A DNA stretch of 64,000 nt, taken from Trametes villosa. Taxonomy: Eukaryota; Basidiomycota; Agaricomycetes; Polyporales; Polyporaceae. Shown piece by piece: positions 1-12,800 of this stretch. The number at the start of each line of letters is the position of its first letter. Positions within the stretch are counted from its first letter, which is position 1. Location of the stretch: positions 310,001 through 374,000 of the forward strand of contig PUDQ02000080.1 in the NCBI GenBank assembly GCA_002964805.2. The letters run 5' to 3'. A program made the translations under genes and the position numbers. Under the pieces are notes generated by a model. That model ran no database searches. It was not told the DNA's origin and worked only from the letters and a program-made list of their open reading frames with translations.

Positions 1-760
1 CCGGATCTCGACAGCGACGATACCGTCGTGCTCGTTGCTGGTACGCCGAACGCGCTGATGAAATGGCGTGCTTATATTGATCCGCACTGGGATACAGGGA
101 GCTCTGGCGTATCGTACACCTTGTCGACCTTCTTGGGGGCGCTGAGCCACATCAAAAACGGCAAGAGCAGATGCAGCAAGATCGTGTTCATCTGGTGCAT
201 CCGTGATGCCAGTGAGTGCCGCCTCCTCGAGTCCTCCGTCGCGTGCCATCAACCGTTTCTGATCGGCCTCCTCCGCGCAGGCCACCTGGACTGGGTCTCG
301 CAGGCACTCAGCAAGGCACTCGAGCTAGCGCCTTCTGGCGTCGATATTTCTATCCGCATCTTCGTCACCGCTCAAAGCGGGCAAGCTCTCGCCAAGGAGG
401 GCTCATGGAACGAGGACGAGTCCGTGCACTCCTCCTCGGAGGGCGCGTCGCCGACCGCCAAGGCCAGCCCGTCTTCCTTGCTCAACTTCCCGGCGGTCCA
501 GCTATCGCAGGGCCGCCCTGACCTCTCTGTGCTGCTCCGCGAGGAGGTCGAGGCGAACACGGGGCGACTCTCTGTGACGGGTGCGTGCAACCTCCCAGAC
601 GCCTAAGTACTGGAGCCGATACTGATAGGCTTGTGCCGCAGTTTGCGGGTCGGAGGGCATCGCACGCGCTTGCCGCACGGCGCTCAGGCTCCCCATGTCG
701 ACTGCGCTGCGGGGCGGGCCCAGCGTCGTCCTGCACGTCGAGTCCTTCGGGTATGCCTAG
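1..760 (+). CDS. Ferric reductase, C-terminal part (5' end outside window)
   Basis: This is the 3' part of a plasma-membrane ferric-chelate reductase (FRE family), which passes electrons from NADPH through FAD and heme to extracellular Fe(III). Exons 1-40, 98-211, 281-580 and 642-760 join in frame with GT-AG introns of 57, 69 and 61 bp. The visible protein opens in the NADPH-binding loop (DDTVVLVAGSSGVSYTLSTF). It contains the FIWCIRDASHLDW segment and ends in the conserved PSVVLHVESFGYA. The complete gene at 3097-5512 has the same intron positions and the same C-terminus, so the two are tandem paralogs. No frameshift or stop is visible in this portion. The heme membrane domain and FAD site would lie left of the window. 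Confidence 0.9.
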
Positions 761-3096
761 ATGACTCGGAGGTGCGTGTTCTCCGAGCCCTCCCTAGTAT
801 GTGGAGCCCTCGCAGTAGTTATGTGTTTGTCCGACATCCGTACGTGAAATGCGAAGCCGTTGTGATCCCTTGCTACCATGTCAGGCGCTGTTACGATGCT
901 CATAGCACAATTGTGCTATTAGCATCGGTATACACACCCTGCAATCTGAGACCGCTGACTGGCCAACTGCCCCGATCTGAGGTCAGCAGTTTACGTGGTT
1001 GACGACTGGCTTGAAAGGCTCGTCAGGCTTGTGCGCCCTTGGAGTCTGTACGATCGCAGCGATCGAGAGCAAATCGCCGTCTCGATCGATCATACGGTCA
1101 ACGTGCAAGGGCGAGCGGACGCGCCACATGGTTTTTGCGCCTGCGCAGCACGAACCGGCGCGATCGAGGCGCGATCATTGAACTTTCGCATTCCCGCGGG
1201 TTAAACGGACTTCCTCGATCCCTCCCATGCAACAGTTCCTTGCGATTGAGCTGGTCAGTCGGACTGCCGCATGATACACCCGGCACTGCGCATGCCGTGG
1301 TTATGAGCAGCTTCCCTGACCATGCGTCGCGGACGACGTGGATGCAGTCATGGAGGAACGTTCTCTGCTGCGGAACGTCATCAATACTACCCGGTCGCGG
1401 AGGCTATCGGGTTAGGCGTACGTCTGCTCTTGGCCCGCAAAAACACCGCGTATACTCACCGATGTGGCTGACATTTTCAGGCGGATGGCAATCGTAGAAC
1501 GTTGAGAGCGTTGTCAACGTTTCCGAGGGCAGCTTCATCCTCCGTGGGTATCGGAGCTCCAATTAACTCGAGAGTAAGTACTGCCAGCAGGCGACCTCCA
1601 TACTCCCTTAGGCCACAACTAGACTCAGTCTTAGTAGCCTTATGCGCCTGCTCTGTCGAATGTACGCTCGATCATGCACCAGCCTCGAGCAGAAATGACA
1701 GGGCGCTACCGTAGTGAGCCATTTATATGTCGGGGGCGATGCTAACGCAGTCACGAAGATTTGGCCTAACTGACAGTGCCAGTGCGATTCAACAAGCCCC
1801 CGGCGACAAACAAAGCTTCTTCTACTTTTTATATCGTCTCCAGCAACGCCAAAGATTCGGTCAGAAGAACTCTATCACATGCCAACATCCGTGCGCAATC
1901 TGGAGCTCCGGGAGATACGTACATGCGCCCCCTCGAGCACCGCCGGTTGGATGTCAGTATGGCTCCTTTCTTCTTGCAGACCTTCCACACGAGGCGGAGG
2001 TGTTCGAAGCAACTTATCGTATCAGAAGCCCGCCAGAGTCTACCCCATCCGAACTCCGGGGTTCTCGAGCTGGTCGAGATAAGACACAGCGGCTGTGCTC
2101 CCTGATAATCCAGTGGTGATCCTTTGATATTCGCGCAAGGTTGCTACGATGTCGAAGGTGCAATGCCATGCGACGCGTTGTGGTCCCGCCCCGCATCAGG
2201 CCGCAATGCATGGCGCACCTGGTATCCGCATTCTTGTCCCCGTTGGGCACTTGCGCAATCGTACCGCCGGTATCGCGTTTCCTGGCTCGGAAGTTGGTTC
2301 TTCCGACTTCATGCCCTCTTACCGACGCTCACGCCATTGCTTGACAGTACCAATCATCCCGCTCCACCAAGGAGCCCCTCATGGGCTTGCACCGCATGGA
2401 TAGGGCAATGTGGTCCGGAGCGTAGACGATTATCACTTGGCGGCAACTTTGTCTAGACGAACGAGCGATCCCCGGGAACGGGTACGCAGCGGCAACTCTG
2501 TCGAACTATGCCACATGTGGGACTTTAGCTCAGGGTGCGGGCGACCTCATCCCGTTATCGACCGTCTGCTTACGGGCGCGACAGACCGAGCTCATCCGAT
2601 GGTCTGCGACACTGCGCCGGCGACGTCGGTGGTGTCTGCATACCGCCGGTAGCGGAAGGTGCAAATTTGGACATCGCACTACGGGTCGCATCGTGCGCAG
2701 CAACTCACGTACGCGCAACTCGTGTGCGGGCGAGCAACCCGCTCAGTCTCCGGCGGGCCCAGATACGCGCCGGTGCGATCGCGCTTCTATTGCCCGTGTT
2801 CGGTGATGTGCTGCTTCTGCAGCGAAGACCCCGTCGACGGAGCCATGTGCCTCGAGGGGAGTGCAGCACGGCGGTCCGTCGCGCCCTTCACCGCTCGGAA
2901 ATGGAGATCAAAAATCTCGTATGCGTCGATACCCCTGTTGGGTAGCCACTTCCCATCCCTGCGCGGGGTGCATGGCCCTGCCCAGCGGGTGTAGTGGTGC
3001 TACTTAAGCTCGTGCCCGGAACAGGTATGAACGTAGGAATCCTCCCCTCCTCCCCTTGGCCCTCCCGCGCACGCGCAAGCATCCAGAAGATTCAAC
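761..3096. other. Intergenic region between the two ferric reductase genes
   Basis: This 2.3 kb stretch holds only short, overlapping open frames with no recognisable motif and no coherent splice chain. It should include the terminator of the upstream reductase and the promoter of the downstream one. I see no TATA box close to the start at 3097 and no cluster of GATA sites near it that would support iron regulation. Nothing else is identifiable. Confidence 0.5.
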
Positions 3097-5512
3097 ATGA
3101 ACACTTCGACTGCTGCTGCTCCGGGCGCCCACCCCGCCGCTCCGCTGGACCCCAACCGGGCCATTCGGGCTGGGTACAACAAGGAGTACCCTCGCGAGGT
3201 TTGGTGGTTCGTCGCCAGCTTCATCGCATTGGTCTCTTTCTGCCAATTCGTCTCTTGGGCGGTCTCCAAGCTCTCCTCGGCCCGTCCTGCGGCGAAGCAG
3301 GAAGGAGATGCCGAGGCTGCGGGGTCTGCGCCTCCTCGCCGCTTCTCGTGGCGCCGCGTCCCTCTTGCGGCCGTCAACCTCTACCGGGTTGTTGCCTTCC
3401 GCTGGACGCTGGAGATCGGCCAGTCGTACACGCTCAACTTTGCGGAAGTTTTCGTCACCGTCGGATACATCGTCGCCCTGTTCGTTTGGGAGTTCGTCAA
3501 CAGTATGTGATGTCTATTCATGACATGATCATCGAGCTACTGACGTGCTTAGCGACGACAACAACGGGCTCAAAATTGGACATCACCTACTGGGGAGGCC
3601 GCGCTGGAGCAATCGCCACCAGCCAGCTACCGTTGGTCACCGCCCTCGGCACCAAGAACAATGTGCTTGCATGTAGGTCGCTATCGGTTGCGAATCTTTG
3701 GCCGTCGCTGACCGACTCCATCTCGTCAGATATCACCGGTATCAGCTATGACAAGGTCCGTTCGTCGCCGTTCATCTTGTTATGCACCGTCTGACACTCA
3801 TCTTGCAGCTGAACTATGCGCATCGCATGACCGCGCGCGTTGTCTTCGTCCTCCTCTGGCTTCATGGCGGTGCCAAGGTAAGTAGCGGCTCGTTTGTGTT
3901 ATCAATCCGTGAGGTTGCTGATACCACCCTCGCGACATAGATATCGCAGTACGTATCCGCTTGGCCGGCCGATTTCTCTTGGACTTCACTGACGGCGTGA
4001 CACAGCTTCGTTCCCGCGACTTACGACCTGTGGTACATCCGCGTCGGCTTGACCGCCTTGATCGCGTTCTCTGTCCTCATTTTGGTCTCCCTGCGTCCCA
4101 TCCGCGCTCAGGTCTACGAGCTATTCTACTTTACGCACTTCCTGATGGTCCTGTACGTCGCCTCCTCCCTCCTCCTCCCTGGGTACCGTGTACTGATCTG
4201 ACTTCCCACGCCACAGCGTCTTCCTCCTCGGTGGATACTACCATACGAAGCACTACCACATCGCGGTGTACGTCTGGCCATGCTTCCTCATCTGGGGGCT
4301 CGACCGCGCGCTGCGCCTCGCGCGCCTCGTCTACTACAACCACCTCTACTTCGGGTTCGGGAAGACGCGCGGGCGGCTCGACGCGTCCGTCGAGCTGCTC
4401 TCGCCGCACTTCGTGCGCCTCCACCTCCAGCGCCCGCCGCACTTCCGCTGGACGCCCGGCCAGACCGCGTTCCTCACCATGCCCGGCGTGTCCGCGTTCC
4501 CGCTCGAGGCGCACCCGTTCACGATCGCGAGCGTCGACGCGCGCTACCAGCTCAGCGGCGCCGGCGCCGATGCGGACACGGAGAAGGCCGGCCGGGCGCG
4601 GTCCGGGTCGGACGCGGAGAAGGCGGGGCCCGCGGGGTCCGACGCGACGCCGTACTGGAAGGAGCTCGTGTTCCTCGTCAACGTGAGGGAGGGCTTCACG
4701 CGGCGCCTTGCCGAGAGCGCGAAGGCGGGCGAGAAGGTGAAGGTACTCGTGGACGGGCCGTACGGGTTTTCGCCTAACCTGGACCACGATGATACGGTTA
4801 TTCTCATCGCTGGTATGTCTCCCCGCGATAGCTATCACGGCAGACCGTTCCTAATCAGGTTGTGTAGGCGGTTCCGGCGTGTCTTTCACGCTGTCGACCT
4901 TCCTCGGCGTTCTCAGCCACGTTCAGACTGGAAAGAGCAAGTGCCGGAAGCTGGTATTCATTTGGTCTGTGCGCGAAGCTAGTCAGTACCTCTCAATCTA
5001 CCCCCCTCATTCCCCGCCTAATGTCTTGTCCCTCGTACAGGCCACATCGACTGGATCTCGAAGGCGCTCACCGAGGCACTCGAGCTCGCGCCCTCCGATC
5101 TCAATATCTCCATCCGCCTGTTCGTCACCTCCGGGAGCGCGCCCGGCCTTGTTCGCGCTCGCTCCTGGAACGAGGACGACTCTGTCCACTCCGCAGAGGG
5201 CACCGTAATCGGGAAGAGCAGGCCGTCCTCGCTCCTCAACTTCTCCGCGGTCCAGGTCACTCAAGGGCGTCCGGACCTCCCGACGCTCCTCAAAGAGGAG
5301 GTCGACGCGAACACCGGCCGTCTCTCTGTTACTGGTGCGTCTAACCTGAGGGCTCTCCACGCGATCATGACGCTAACGTTGGTGCCCTCGCAGTCTGCGG
5401 TTCTCAGGGCGTTGCGCGGGCTTGCCGTGCCGCTCTCCGCATCCCTGTATCCACTGTTGCCCAGGGTGGGCCCAGTGTTGTGCTCCATGTCGAGTCTTTC
5501 GGGTATGCTTAG
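3097..5512 (+). CDS. Ferric reductase (FRE family), complete
   Basis: Membrane ferric reductase of 632 residues from ten exons: 3097-3502, 3553-3672, 3730-3755, 3809-3877, 3941-3948, 4006-4152, 4217-4812, 4868-4981, 5041-5334 and 5394-5512. All phases close exactly. The N-terminal half holds several membrane spans and the paired heme histidines of the ferric reductase domain (NYAHRMTARVVFVLLWLHGG, then the HFLMVL and GGYYHTKHYH regions). HPFTIAS is the FAD-binding motif. ILIAGGSGVSFTLSTF is the NADPH-binding loop, and the C-terminus is SVVLHVESFGYA. Exon 5 is only 8 nt long. It is needed to keep the frame into the next membrane span. The gene is tandem with a paralog at 1-760. Likely role: high-affinity reductive iron (or copper) uptake. 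The start is the first ATG before a hydrophobic segment; no alternative upstream Met fits. Confidence 0.93.
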
Positions 5513-7253
5513 AAGATAAAGCTAGATTTTCTAGAGGACTGTTAGACTTTGTATCAGTAGTTGTTCTTTTAGCCTTTGTACTCACGACTGTTACGTCGGT
5601 GTTGATCATGTTCTTTCACGCATCTGTGCCAGTAGTCTTGCGAATGTTATGACCACCGAACATCAGAAAGAATTGACATTTGTTCCAAATAGAAGGTAAG
5701 TCGTAGGGGCTCGTCTCGATCGAGCGACATACGCGTACGCTGCAGCGCCATATCCGGAGTTAGAGTGGCCTGAAATGAGTGTGCGTCGATGCGCTCCTCA
5801 CTACTTCACACTTCACGTCCGGTACCCTGCGCGACATATAACCCCGCCCCCTTTCTGCTAACCTGCGTCTGACTTCCCCCCCCCCCCCTGGACCGTTCCC
5901 GGCGGTAACGACGCTACCCGCTCACGGGTGCTGCCGACACAGGCACCACGACCGCCTAGGCCTCAAGAGTGATACAAAGCACTGGCATTTCGCTACATAG
6001 TAGCGCGTCTGCTGGAGAAGACGGATCGGCACTATTGCGCATGTGATGCACATCAATAACCCGGAGGTGCGTTCGTGCTATATCCATGAACTTCTGCACC
6101 GATATGAACTTCTTGCCACTCAAAGGTCGAACGTTAGAGGGACTATACCGGTGAGGTGGTTTCTGGGCGCATATATCCGCCATATACTCACCTGTGGCTT
6201 ATTCTCTTCAGCATCAGTTGAACGCGTCCCTTCCGAAAGTCGTGGACGCAAGTACTCCACGAAGACTTTACCTCTAACACGACGTGACCGCCTACGTTCA
6301 CTCAGAATGTAGTAGAGGTATATTTTCCGATATTACCCGAATACACTCGTGCCAGAGCACAGATCACTAAGTCTATGCTGACCGTAGGAAGACTAGTTAG
6401 GCTCGCGCCGCTCGCGAAGCTGCAGCCACACGCGCGTCGCGTTCCAATCACGTGGTCGTGTCTTCTCAATTCCCACGCGACGCACGATCCTGCGCGACAG
6501 GCTCGGCACAGCTGACCTTCTGCATTCAGTCCATCGTCGTCATACGCCTGGTCTCGCGACCCACACGCAGCTCTGCGTTCTTCTTTCGGCAGGCCCACCG
6601 CCGTATTCTCTCCGAATTGCTCTACCCCGGAATACGCAAGGATCCTTGCAAAGCACACGCGATAGGCCGATGAAGACCTGAAGCTCGCCGCGAGGGTTCC
6701 GACGCGCCGCCGACGCGCAAGATGCGCGGTCGCTATGTTTGCCATCGCAGACTAAACATATACATTCGGTGAGTGTGAGCGCGTCCCAAGCCGGGCGGCG
6801 CCCCGTGGGGAAGCCCTACACCATACCCGATCCGCTCAGCTGCCCTGCTTCCGCACCATCACCTGACGGCCCTCCCCAGGGCCCCTGTGGCCTCCCGGGC
6901 CCCCCGCCTCTTCCCTCGCCAGCTCCTCTGCAGCCCCCCGACCCGACTCCCGCGCTGCCTTGTTCTGACTCTCCCACCCATCGGTGCAGATCGGCGTGCT
7001 GTCTCCCGGGAAGCCCCCTAATTCCCTAAATACCCCCGGATATTCCAGCTCGCACACGCACGTCTCCTCGCAACTGCAACGTTTCGCCCGCCCGCCCACT
7101 CTGCTCGTACGACCTCCTCGCGTTTGTCGTACGTGCAGACACTCACCAGCGAGACGCTCGACAGGAGGCGCGCGCATCTAGACGGTACAACTACAAGACA
7201 TCGCCCCAGATCACCCCAGTTAGACGGGATACCCCTCGCTCCTCCCTGAGACC
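5513..7253. other. Intergenic region; poly-C tract and TATA-like site
   Basis: No gene is supported here. A TATA-like sequence (catataacc) lies near 5837-5845, followed by an uninterrupted run of 13 C at 5876-5888. No coding sequence follows that I can recognise, so this may be a remnant promoter. The part from about 6780 to 7253 is pyrimidine-rich on the + strand and is probably the promoter and 5' UTR of the mitochondrial carrier gene. Confidence 0.4.
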
Positions 7254-8712
7254 ATGTCGAAGACGATAGAGCAGTCCGCATCGGCCCTGCCCGTGAACGT
7301 CGCAGAGACGGCCGTCGCAGCACCCCCGCCCAAGAAGAAGAAGCCGTATCCGTTCTGGCTTGGAGGTGCGTCTACTACAACTTTCTGTCTGGGAAGCGCC
7401 TCTTACGCCGTCTCTGGCGCGCTTCCATAGGTGTTGCTGCAACGATCGCTGCGTCTATCACCCAGTAAGTCGATGGGAGCGCCTTAGCTGGTTATGTGGC
7501 GGATTGCTCATGTCCGTCTACCCAGCCCGCTCGACTTGACGAAAGTCAGGTTGCAAGCGACGGGCGACAAACGCATGATCGAGTCTGTCAGGAAGACTAT
7601 ACGCACGGCGGGCGTCTTGGGTCTATTCGATGGTATCACGGGAACGTGGCTCAGACAGATGACATACTCGGTGTGCCGGTTCTGGGCGTACGATGAAAGC
7701 AAGAAACTCATCGGAGCTGGTATGGTAGCTGCTGGCGTGTCGTTGGGATGTGTTTACTGATGATGGTGACAGACGAGAAGAGCCCAGCCTGGAAGCTTGC
7801 GCTGGCGGGCAGTATGGGTGAGCAGTATTGTTACGAGCTGCTCTTATGGGCAGCACGCTTATAAGCAATTCAGCCGGCGGTATTGCGGGCTTCGTCGGAA
7901 ACCCTGGAGGTATGCACAACCAGTTTCTCGCGCCTGCCTTAGAGTAAACGTTAACTTCATCGTGGGCGAGTGTAGAAATCCTCATGGTCCGCATGCAGGG
8001 CGACTTCGCCAAGCCGCCCGAGAAACGTCTCAACTATAAGAACAGTCTTGACGGACTTTACCGCGTACGTTCGAGACAATTGCATCGTGCCTCCCCTAGC
8101 AGAAAGCTCACATGCTGTAACCTTTGTAGATGATTCGCGAGGAAGGCGTGTCCTCACTTTCACGCGGAGTGGGCCCCAACGTCTTCCGTGCCATCTTAAT
8201 GAATGCGAGTCAACTCGCCTCGTGAGTTTTCTCCCTGTGCTTCAGAAGCGTCTGAAGTTGAGCGAGTAAATATAGGTACGACTTCTTCAAGGCTGAATTA
8301 CTGAAGACGAGCTACTTTGAGGACAACATCTATGTCCATACGACGGCGAGTTTCGCAGCGGTATGTTCCTTCTATATGTGCATATGATCAGCTGCCAATA
8401 CTCCACCAGGGTACTGTCGCCACGACGGTCTGCTCCCCCGCAGACGTGCTGAAGGTACGCCGGATCTTCCCTCGCCAGTTTTCTGCTTATTCACCGGAGT
8501 TGTAAATGTAGAGCCGCATCATGAGCGCCGCAGGCTCGGAGAGCAAGTCGACGATGCAGATGATCCGGACTTCCATGCGCAACGAAGGCGCGATGTTCAT
8601 GTTCAAGGGCTGGGTGCCGGCATGGATGCGTCTGCAGCCCACGACGATGCTCATCTTCATCACTTTCGAGCAGCTCAAGCGCGGCGTCGACTGGTACCGC
8701 GGCGACCTCTAG
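7254..8712 (+). CDS. DIC1: Mitochondrial dicarboxylate carrier
   Basis: Mitochondrial carrier family protein of 310 residues in the inner membrane. It probably exchanges malate or succinate for phosphate. Ten exons: 7254-7365, 7431-7464, 7526-7719, 7773-7817, 7874-7909, 7976-8064, 8130-8221, 8276-8360, 8410-8454 and 8512-8712. The three carrier signatures are present as HPLDLTKVRLQ, NPGEILMVRMQ and SPADVLKSRIM, one per 100-residue repeat, followed by the glycine-rich second parts. The pattern of second-repeat NPGE and third-repeat SPADVLKSR is that of the dicarboxylate/oxoglutarate subgroup, hence DIC1. The 30-residue N-terminal extension, rich in Ala, Pro and Lys, is unstructured. The start is the only ATG in frame upstream of the first helix. 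Substrate specificity is an inference from family resemblance. Confidence 0.9.
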
Positions 8713-9824
8713 CACCAGACGCCATCGCTGCTGCTCTTCTGCCGCATCCCAGCCGGTGTCGCCCCGCGTCCATCTTCACATCCCCCGCCTTCTATCTGCC
8801 CCCGCCGTCTTCTCCTCTGCGCGGCTTCCATCTTCCATCTTCCCCACCCATCTCCGCCCTGCTCCCCATACACCTTCCTCCCACGGCTCCATACGAGCCG
8901 CGCCCTTCCACAGGACGTTTCGCCGAGCAGAGCCCGCATGTTGTACGTTGCTGTGCCGTTTTCTCATGTACGTTCGGGCGGAGGCGTGGACGCGGCCACG
9001 GTCTGTATACCAGTGTACCACTATCGCCTATCGCGTGGGAGCGCGCGCGTTCGTGCGCGTTCTCGTGCCTGCGCCCCCGGTTTCGCCCTGCCTTCCTGGG
9101 GGCAGCCGCGGACCGGGCGCACTTGTGATCTGCGCGCGGGGTCGCCCGTGCCGTGTTGCACCGCGCGCGCGAGCAGCGCCGTATTGTATGAACCCCGGGC
9201 GATTAGTGAGCACGCCCGCCGCTCGCCCATGGGGCGAGGGCACATGAGAGGCAGCAGCGCGCGCGGAAGCTGTTCTGTTGCGCCCGCGGCTTCATGTACC
9301 GTGCACCATGTACTGTAGGATGTAGCACCCTGTGTGGCGGTAGCAGCTGCGGGGTGGTGGGCCAAGGCCGCGGGGAAGGTCAGAGGGCCGGCGGTGGCGG
9401 CGGCCTAGGCTGAAAAGCGCGGGTCGGGATTGGAGCGCGATCGCGCGGGGCGCGCGCCCAGCGCGCCGGCGGCGCTCGCGGAGTCGCGCGCGTCGTCTGC
9501 CCTCCAAACTCCCTCCCCACAGCCAATGCGCGCGCGGGAGGTTCAGGCGGAGAGGGCGGGGACGGCGGGGAGAAGGCGAGGGCGAATAGAGCTTTGAATT
9601 ATTAGTCATGCCCCCCAGATGCATCATAGCATGGGCGGGCGCGCGGATAATGCATTTTGGCCCCTGGCATCTGCCCCGCATCTCGCAGCACGCCGCCGTC
9701 TGGGGAGATTTGACTCGGCGGACCTCGCTCCGTTTCATTTCGCCTCTTGCTTGTACCCACACCGCGCCCTTCCTCGCTTTCTCGCCCAAGGAACAACGCC
9801 CAAGGCGTTCTATGCTGCGCGAGC
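8713..9824. other. Intergenic region, very GC-rich
   Basis: This holds the 3' UTR of the carrier gene and the promoter of the regulator that starts at 9825. Around 9360-9590 the sequence is strongly GC-rich with many CGCG steps. No coding signal was recognised on either strand. Confidence 0.5.
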
Positions 9825-12800
9825 ATGGCGTCTACACCGACGTCCGATGACCAGCACCAGCAGCAACAGCAGGGCCAGCCCCGAGATTCGCAGACGCCCT
9901 CGCCGGGGCAGCAGCAGGGGTCGCTCCCGGACATGGGCAGCTTCTCCGAGCAGAAGCCGTCCGCGTCGGCGTCGATCCTCAAGGAGCGGCGGTTTAAGCT
10001 GAGCAGGTACGTCGTCGCACGACGGTTGTGCGTGCTCGGGGACATTCGGAACTGATCAGTGGGCTTTTTTGGTGCGTGCAGGGCATGCGACCGATGTCGG
10101 TGAGCGTCCGTCTACGAGGCATCCGACTGGTATGTGTGGAATGTGAGCACTGACTGCGGATGGGCGCGTTTGCGCAGGCGACGGCGGATCAAATGCGACG
10201 AGGGGCACCCGTGCCAGTCCTGCCTCACCTCGAATTCGGCATGTACGTTTGAGGAGCCGGGAAAGCGGACGCATCCGCACAAATCCAAGTATGTGATCGC
10301 TCTGTTTTTGTCGCTCTACGCACTATGCTTGTGGTCGCTGATGGACTATATGCGTACTTAGACGTGCAGCGACGCTCGAGGATCGTATGCAGCAACTCGA
10401 GACGCTCATCCAGGCTATCCCTCCTCAAGTGTTTGCGGGCGCAGGAGCTCTGGGACAAGGCCTGCCCCAATCACCAGTGGACCCCAGCACAAGCCCGCAT
10501 GCCTCCTTCGCCTCCTCCACCCACATCTTCCCGACCGCCGTACCGCCTCCCTCTCTATCTACCTACCCACTCATGAACCCCTCCACATTCTTCGGCCCCA
10601 TGAAGTCTCGGTCGCGCAACTCGAGCCCTAACACCGGCATGAATTTCGGATCTTCCTCCAACGTAATGGCCCAGGATCCCATCGTGGAGGACGTATCGCG
10701 CATGTCGCTCGCATCGTCGTACCTATACTTCGATGATGAGGGGTACACGCGCTGGCAGGGCGAGACGTCCGGCCTGCCCATCCTCGACCTGCTCGTCGAA
10801 CGCCATGCGGTGGTCCCGAAGCCGGATCCCGACCACGGGCCCACGCCACAGCAGCAGCCACCGCAGCACTGGAAGGGGTCCAACGGGCAGCCCCCCAACG
10901 AACACTGGTTCCCTGACCGCCAGCCGAAGCGTACAGAAACAAATCCGGAGCATATATGGAAGCTCATCACGACCTTCATCGTTCCCGAGCTCATGGACAG
11001 GTACGCCCGCCGCTCTGCCCGTTTGCTGCCCTGCTCACCCGTGTCTGTGTAATTGCGGTGGGGCAGCCTCGTCCAGTGCTACCTGTCGACGTCATACTAC
11101 CTCATGCCCTTTTTGCACGTTCCGAGTTTTCTAGCGGTGGGTGTTCCCGGCCTTCTATCTCGTTGCCGCGGCATGTGATTAAACGCCCGTCAGGACTATG
11201 GCAATCCCCGGAAATGGGGAGAACCTGGTTTCGCCGCCTTCATCGTCGCTATATGCTGTCTCTCCTCAAGACACATCGACGACCCGCGCGTCCGTGCTGA
11301 TCCGAACGACAGCAACAGCGCGGGCACCCAGTGGTTCGACCTCTACCTGCGCCTCCGGACATTGCCGGGCGCGGACAAGCCGACGCTCTACACCGTCCAA
11401 TCCGTCCTCATCGCCGGGGTATATGCGGTCGGACTTGGCAAGCTCTCCAAGGCCTTCGCGCTGCTCGCCGAGTCCGTCACCCTGTGCTTCGACGCGGGCC
11501 TCCACCGCACCGCCGACGACTACGACCTCTTCGACCCGATCGAGGACGAGGTCCGGAAGCGCACCTTCTGGTGCGTCTACCTCTGGGACAAGCAGGCGAG
11601 CGCGCACTTCGGGCGCCCGCCGATGCTGCGTCTGCGCGACTGCGACGTCGGCGAGCCGACCGTCGTCGACGACGAGTTCATCACGCGCGACGGCGTCGGC
11701 CTGCAGCCGCCGGACACGGAGAGCCGGCTGAGCGCGTTCGTCAGCTGCGTGCGGCTCTTCATCGTGCTCGAGTCCGTCATCGACGTGCCCCCCTCGCGCC
11801 CGGGCGACGGCTCGCCGTTCCTGGCGCGCGCCGCGGGCGTGCTCACCGGCTTCCGGCGCGGGCGCGAGCTGCGCGAGGAGGAGGCCCTGCTCGACGAGAT
11901 CGCGCGCGCGGTGCCCCCGCACTGGGCGCACTCGGTCGAGACGATGACGAGCGGGGACGTGATCCGCGTCACGCAGGCGGAGCGCCTGCATTGCGTCGAG
12001 CAGTATGTGCGCATGCTGGTGTACCGACACCGGTTCTCGGAGATCTTCGCGGAGCGCATGCATAACCACGTACCGGACTCGGACCAGGGAGAGGCGGAGA
12101 TCGAGGCGATGCGCGCGGCGCACTCGTGTGCGCTGCAGATCATCTCGTCGCACCTGCATATAGCTGCCAAGGGCTTGATGACCTACTGTGAGCACCATCT
12201 CTGCATACTGAGTGCAGGTCACGGGGATTTACAACATTGCTTGCAGACGGCGTGCACGTCATCCACCAGCTGACCGCTGCAGGGCGGACTCTGGTCGCGA
12301 TGCTTCTCAATTGCCACTCGGACTCCCTACGACCGCTCATCCCTCCGGCACTCGATGCACTCCGCTCCTGTGTAGGCCTCTTGCGCCGCTTCAGCGGCCG
12401 CTACATCTGCGGACAACGGTCCGGAGACCTCATGGAAGAGTTCTGCAGGAGTAAGCCACACCCATCCTCCGCCCCCCAACCCTCGCTAACCCCCCAATCC
12501 CTCTCAGTCACCCAGATACCCCTCGAGACCTCCCGCCCACAAGACGGCACGCCCTCGAGCAGCCGCCCGCCGTGGGTGCGCCCCGTGCGCAAAAAGGCGA
12601 TGTCGAACGCGCGCTCGCCCGCCGGCTCCGGCGACTCGCCCTCGCACCACGGCAGTCCGGAGGACTTCCCGCCGCCCGACGCGTTCCTCGGCTCCCCCTC
12701 GCAGCCGTTCGTTGCGCCGCCGCCGCCCGGTGCCTTCGGCGCGTTCATGGACGCGGGCGGGCCCGCGCCGATGAACGTCCTCCCGCCCGACCCCGGCGTG

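Noticed and set aside
3878..4005. Possible frameshift in the ferric reductase
   Set aside because: The 8-nt exon at 3941-3948 restores the frame and the conserved membrane span.
6302..6745. 147-codon open frame on the minus strand
   Set aside because: Low-information composition and no recognisable domain or partner exon.
11266..12222. 318-codon open frame on the minus strand
   Set aside because: It lies antisense to the well-supported Fungal_trans domain. The frame is open only because of high GC content and biased third positions.
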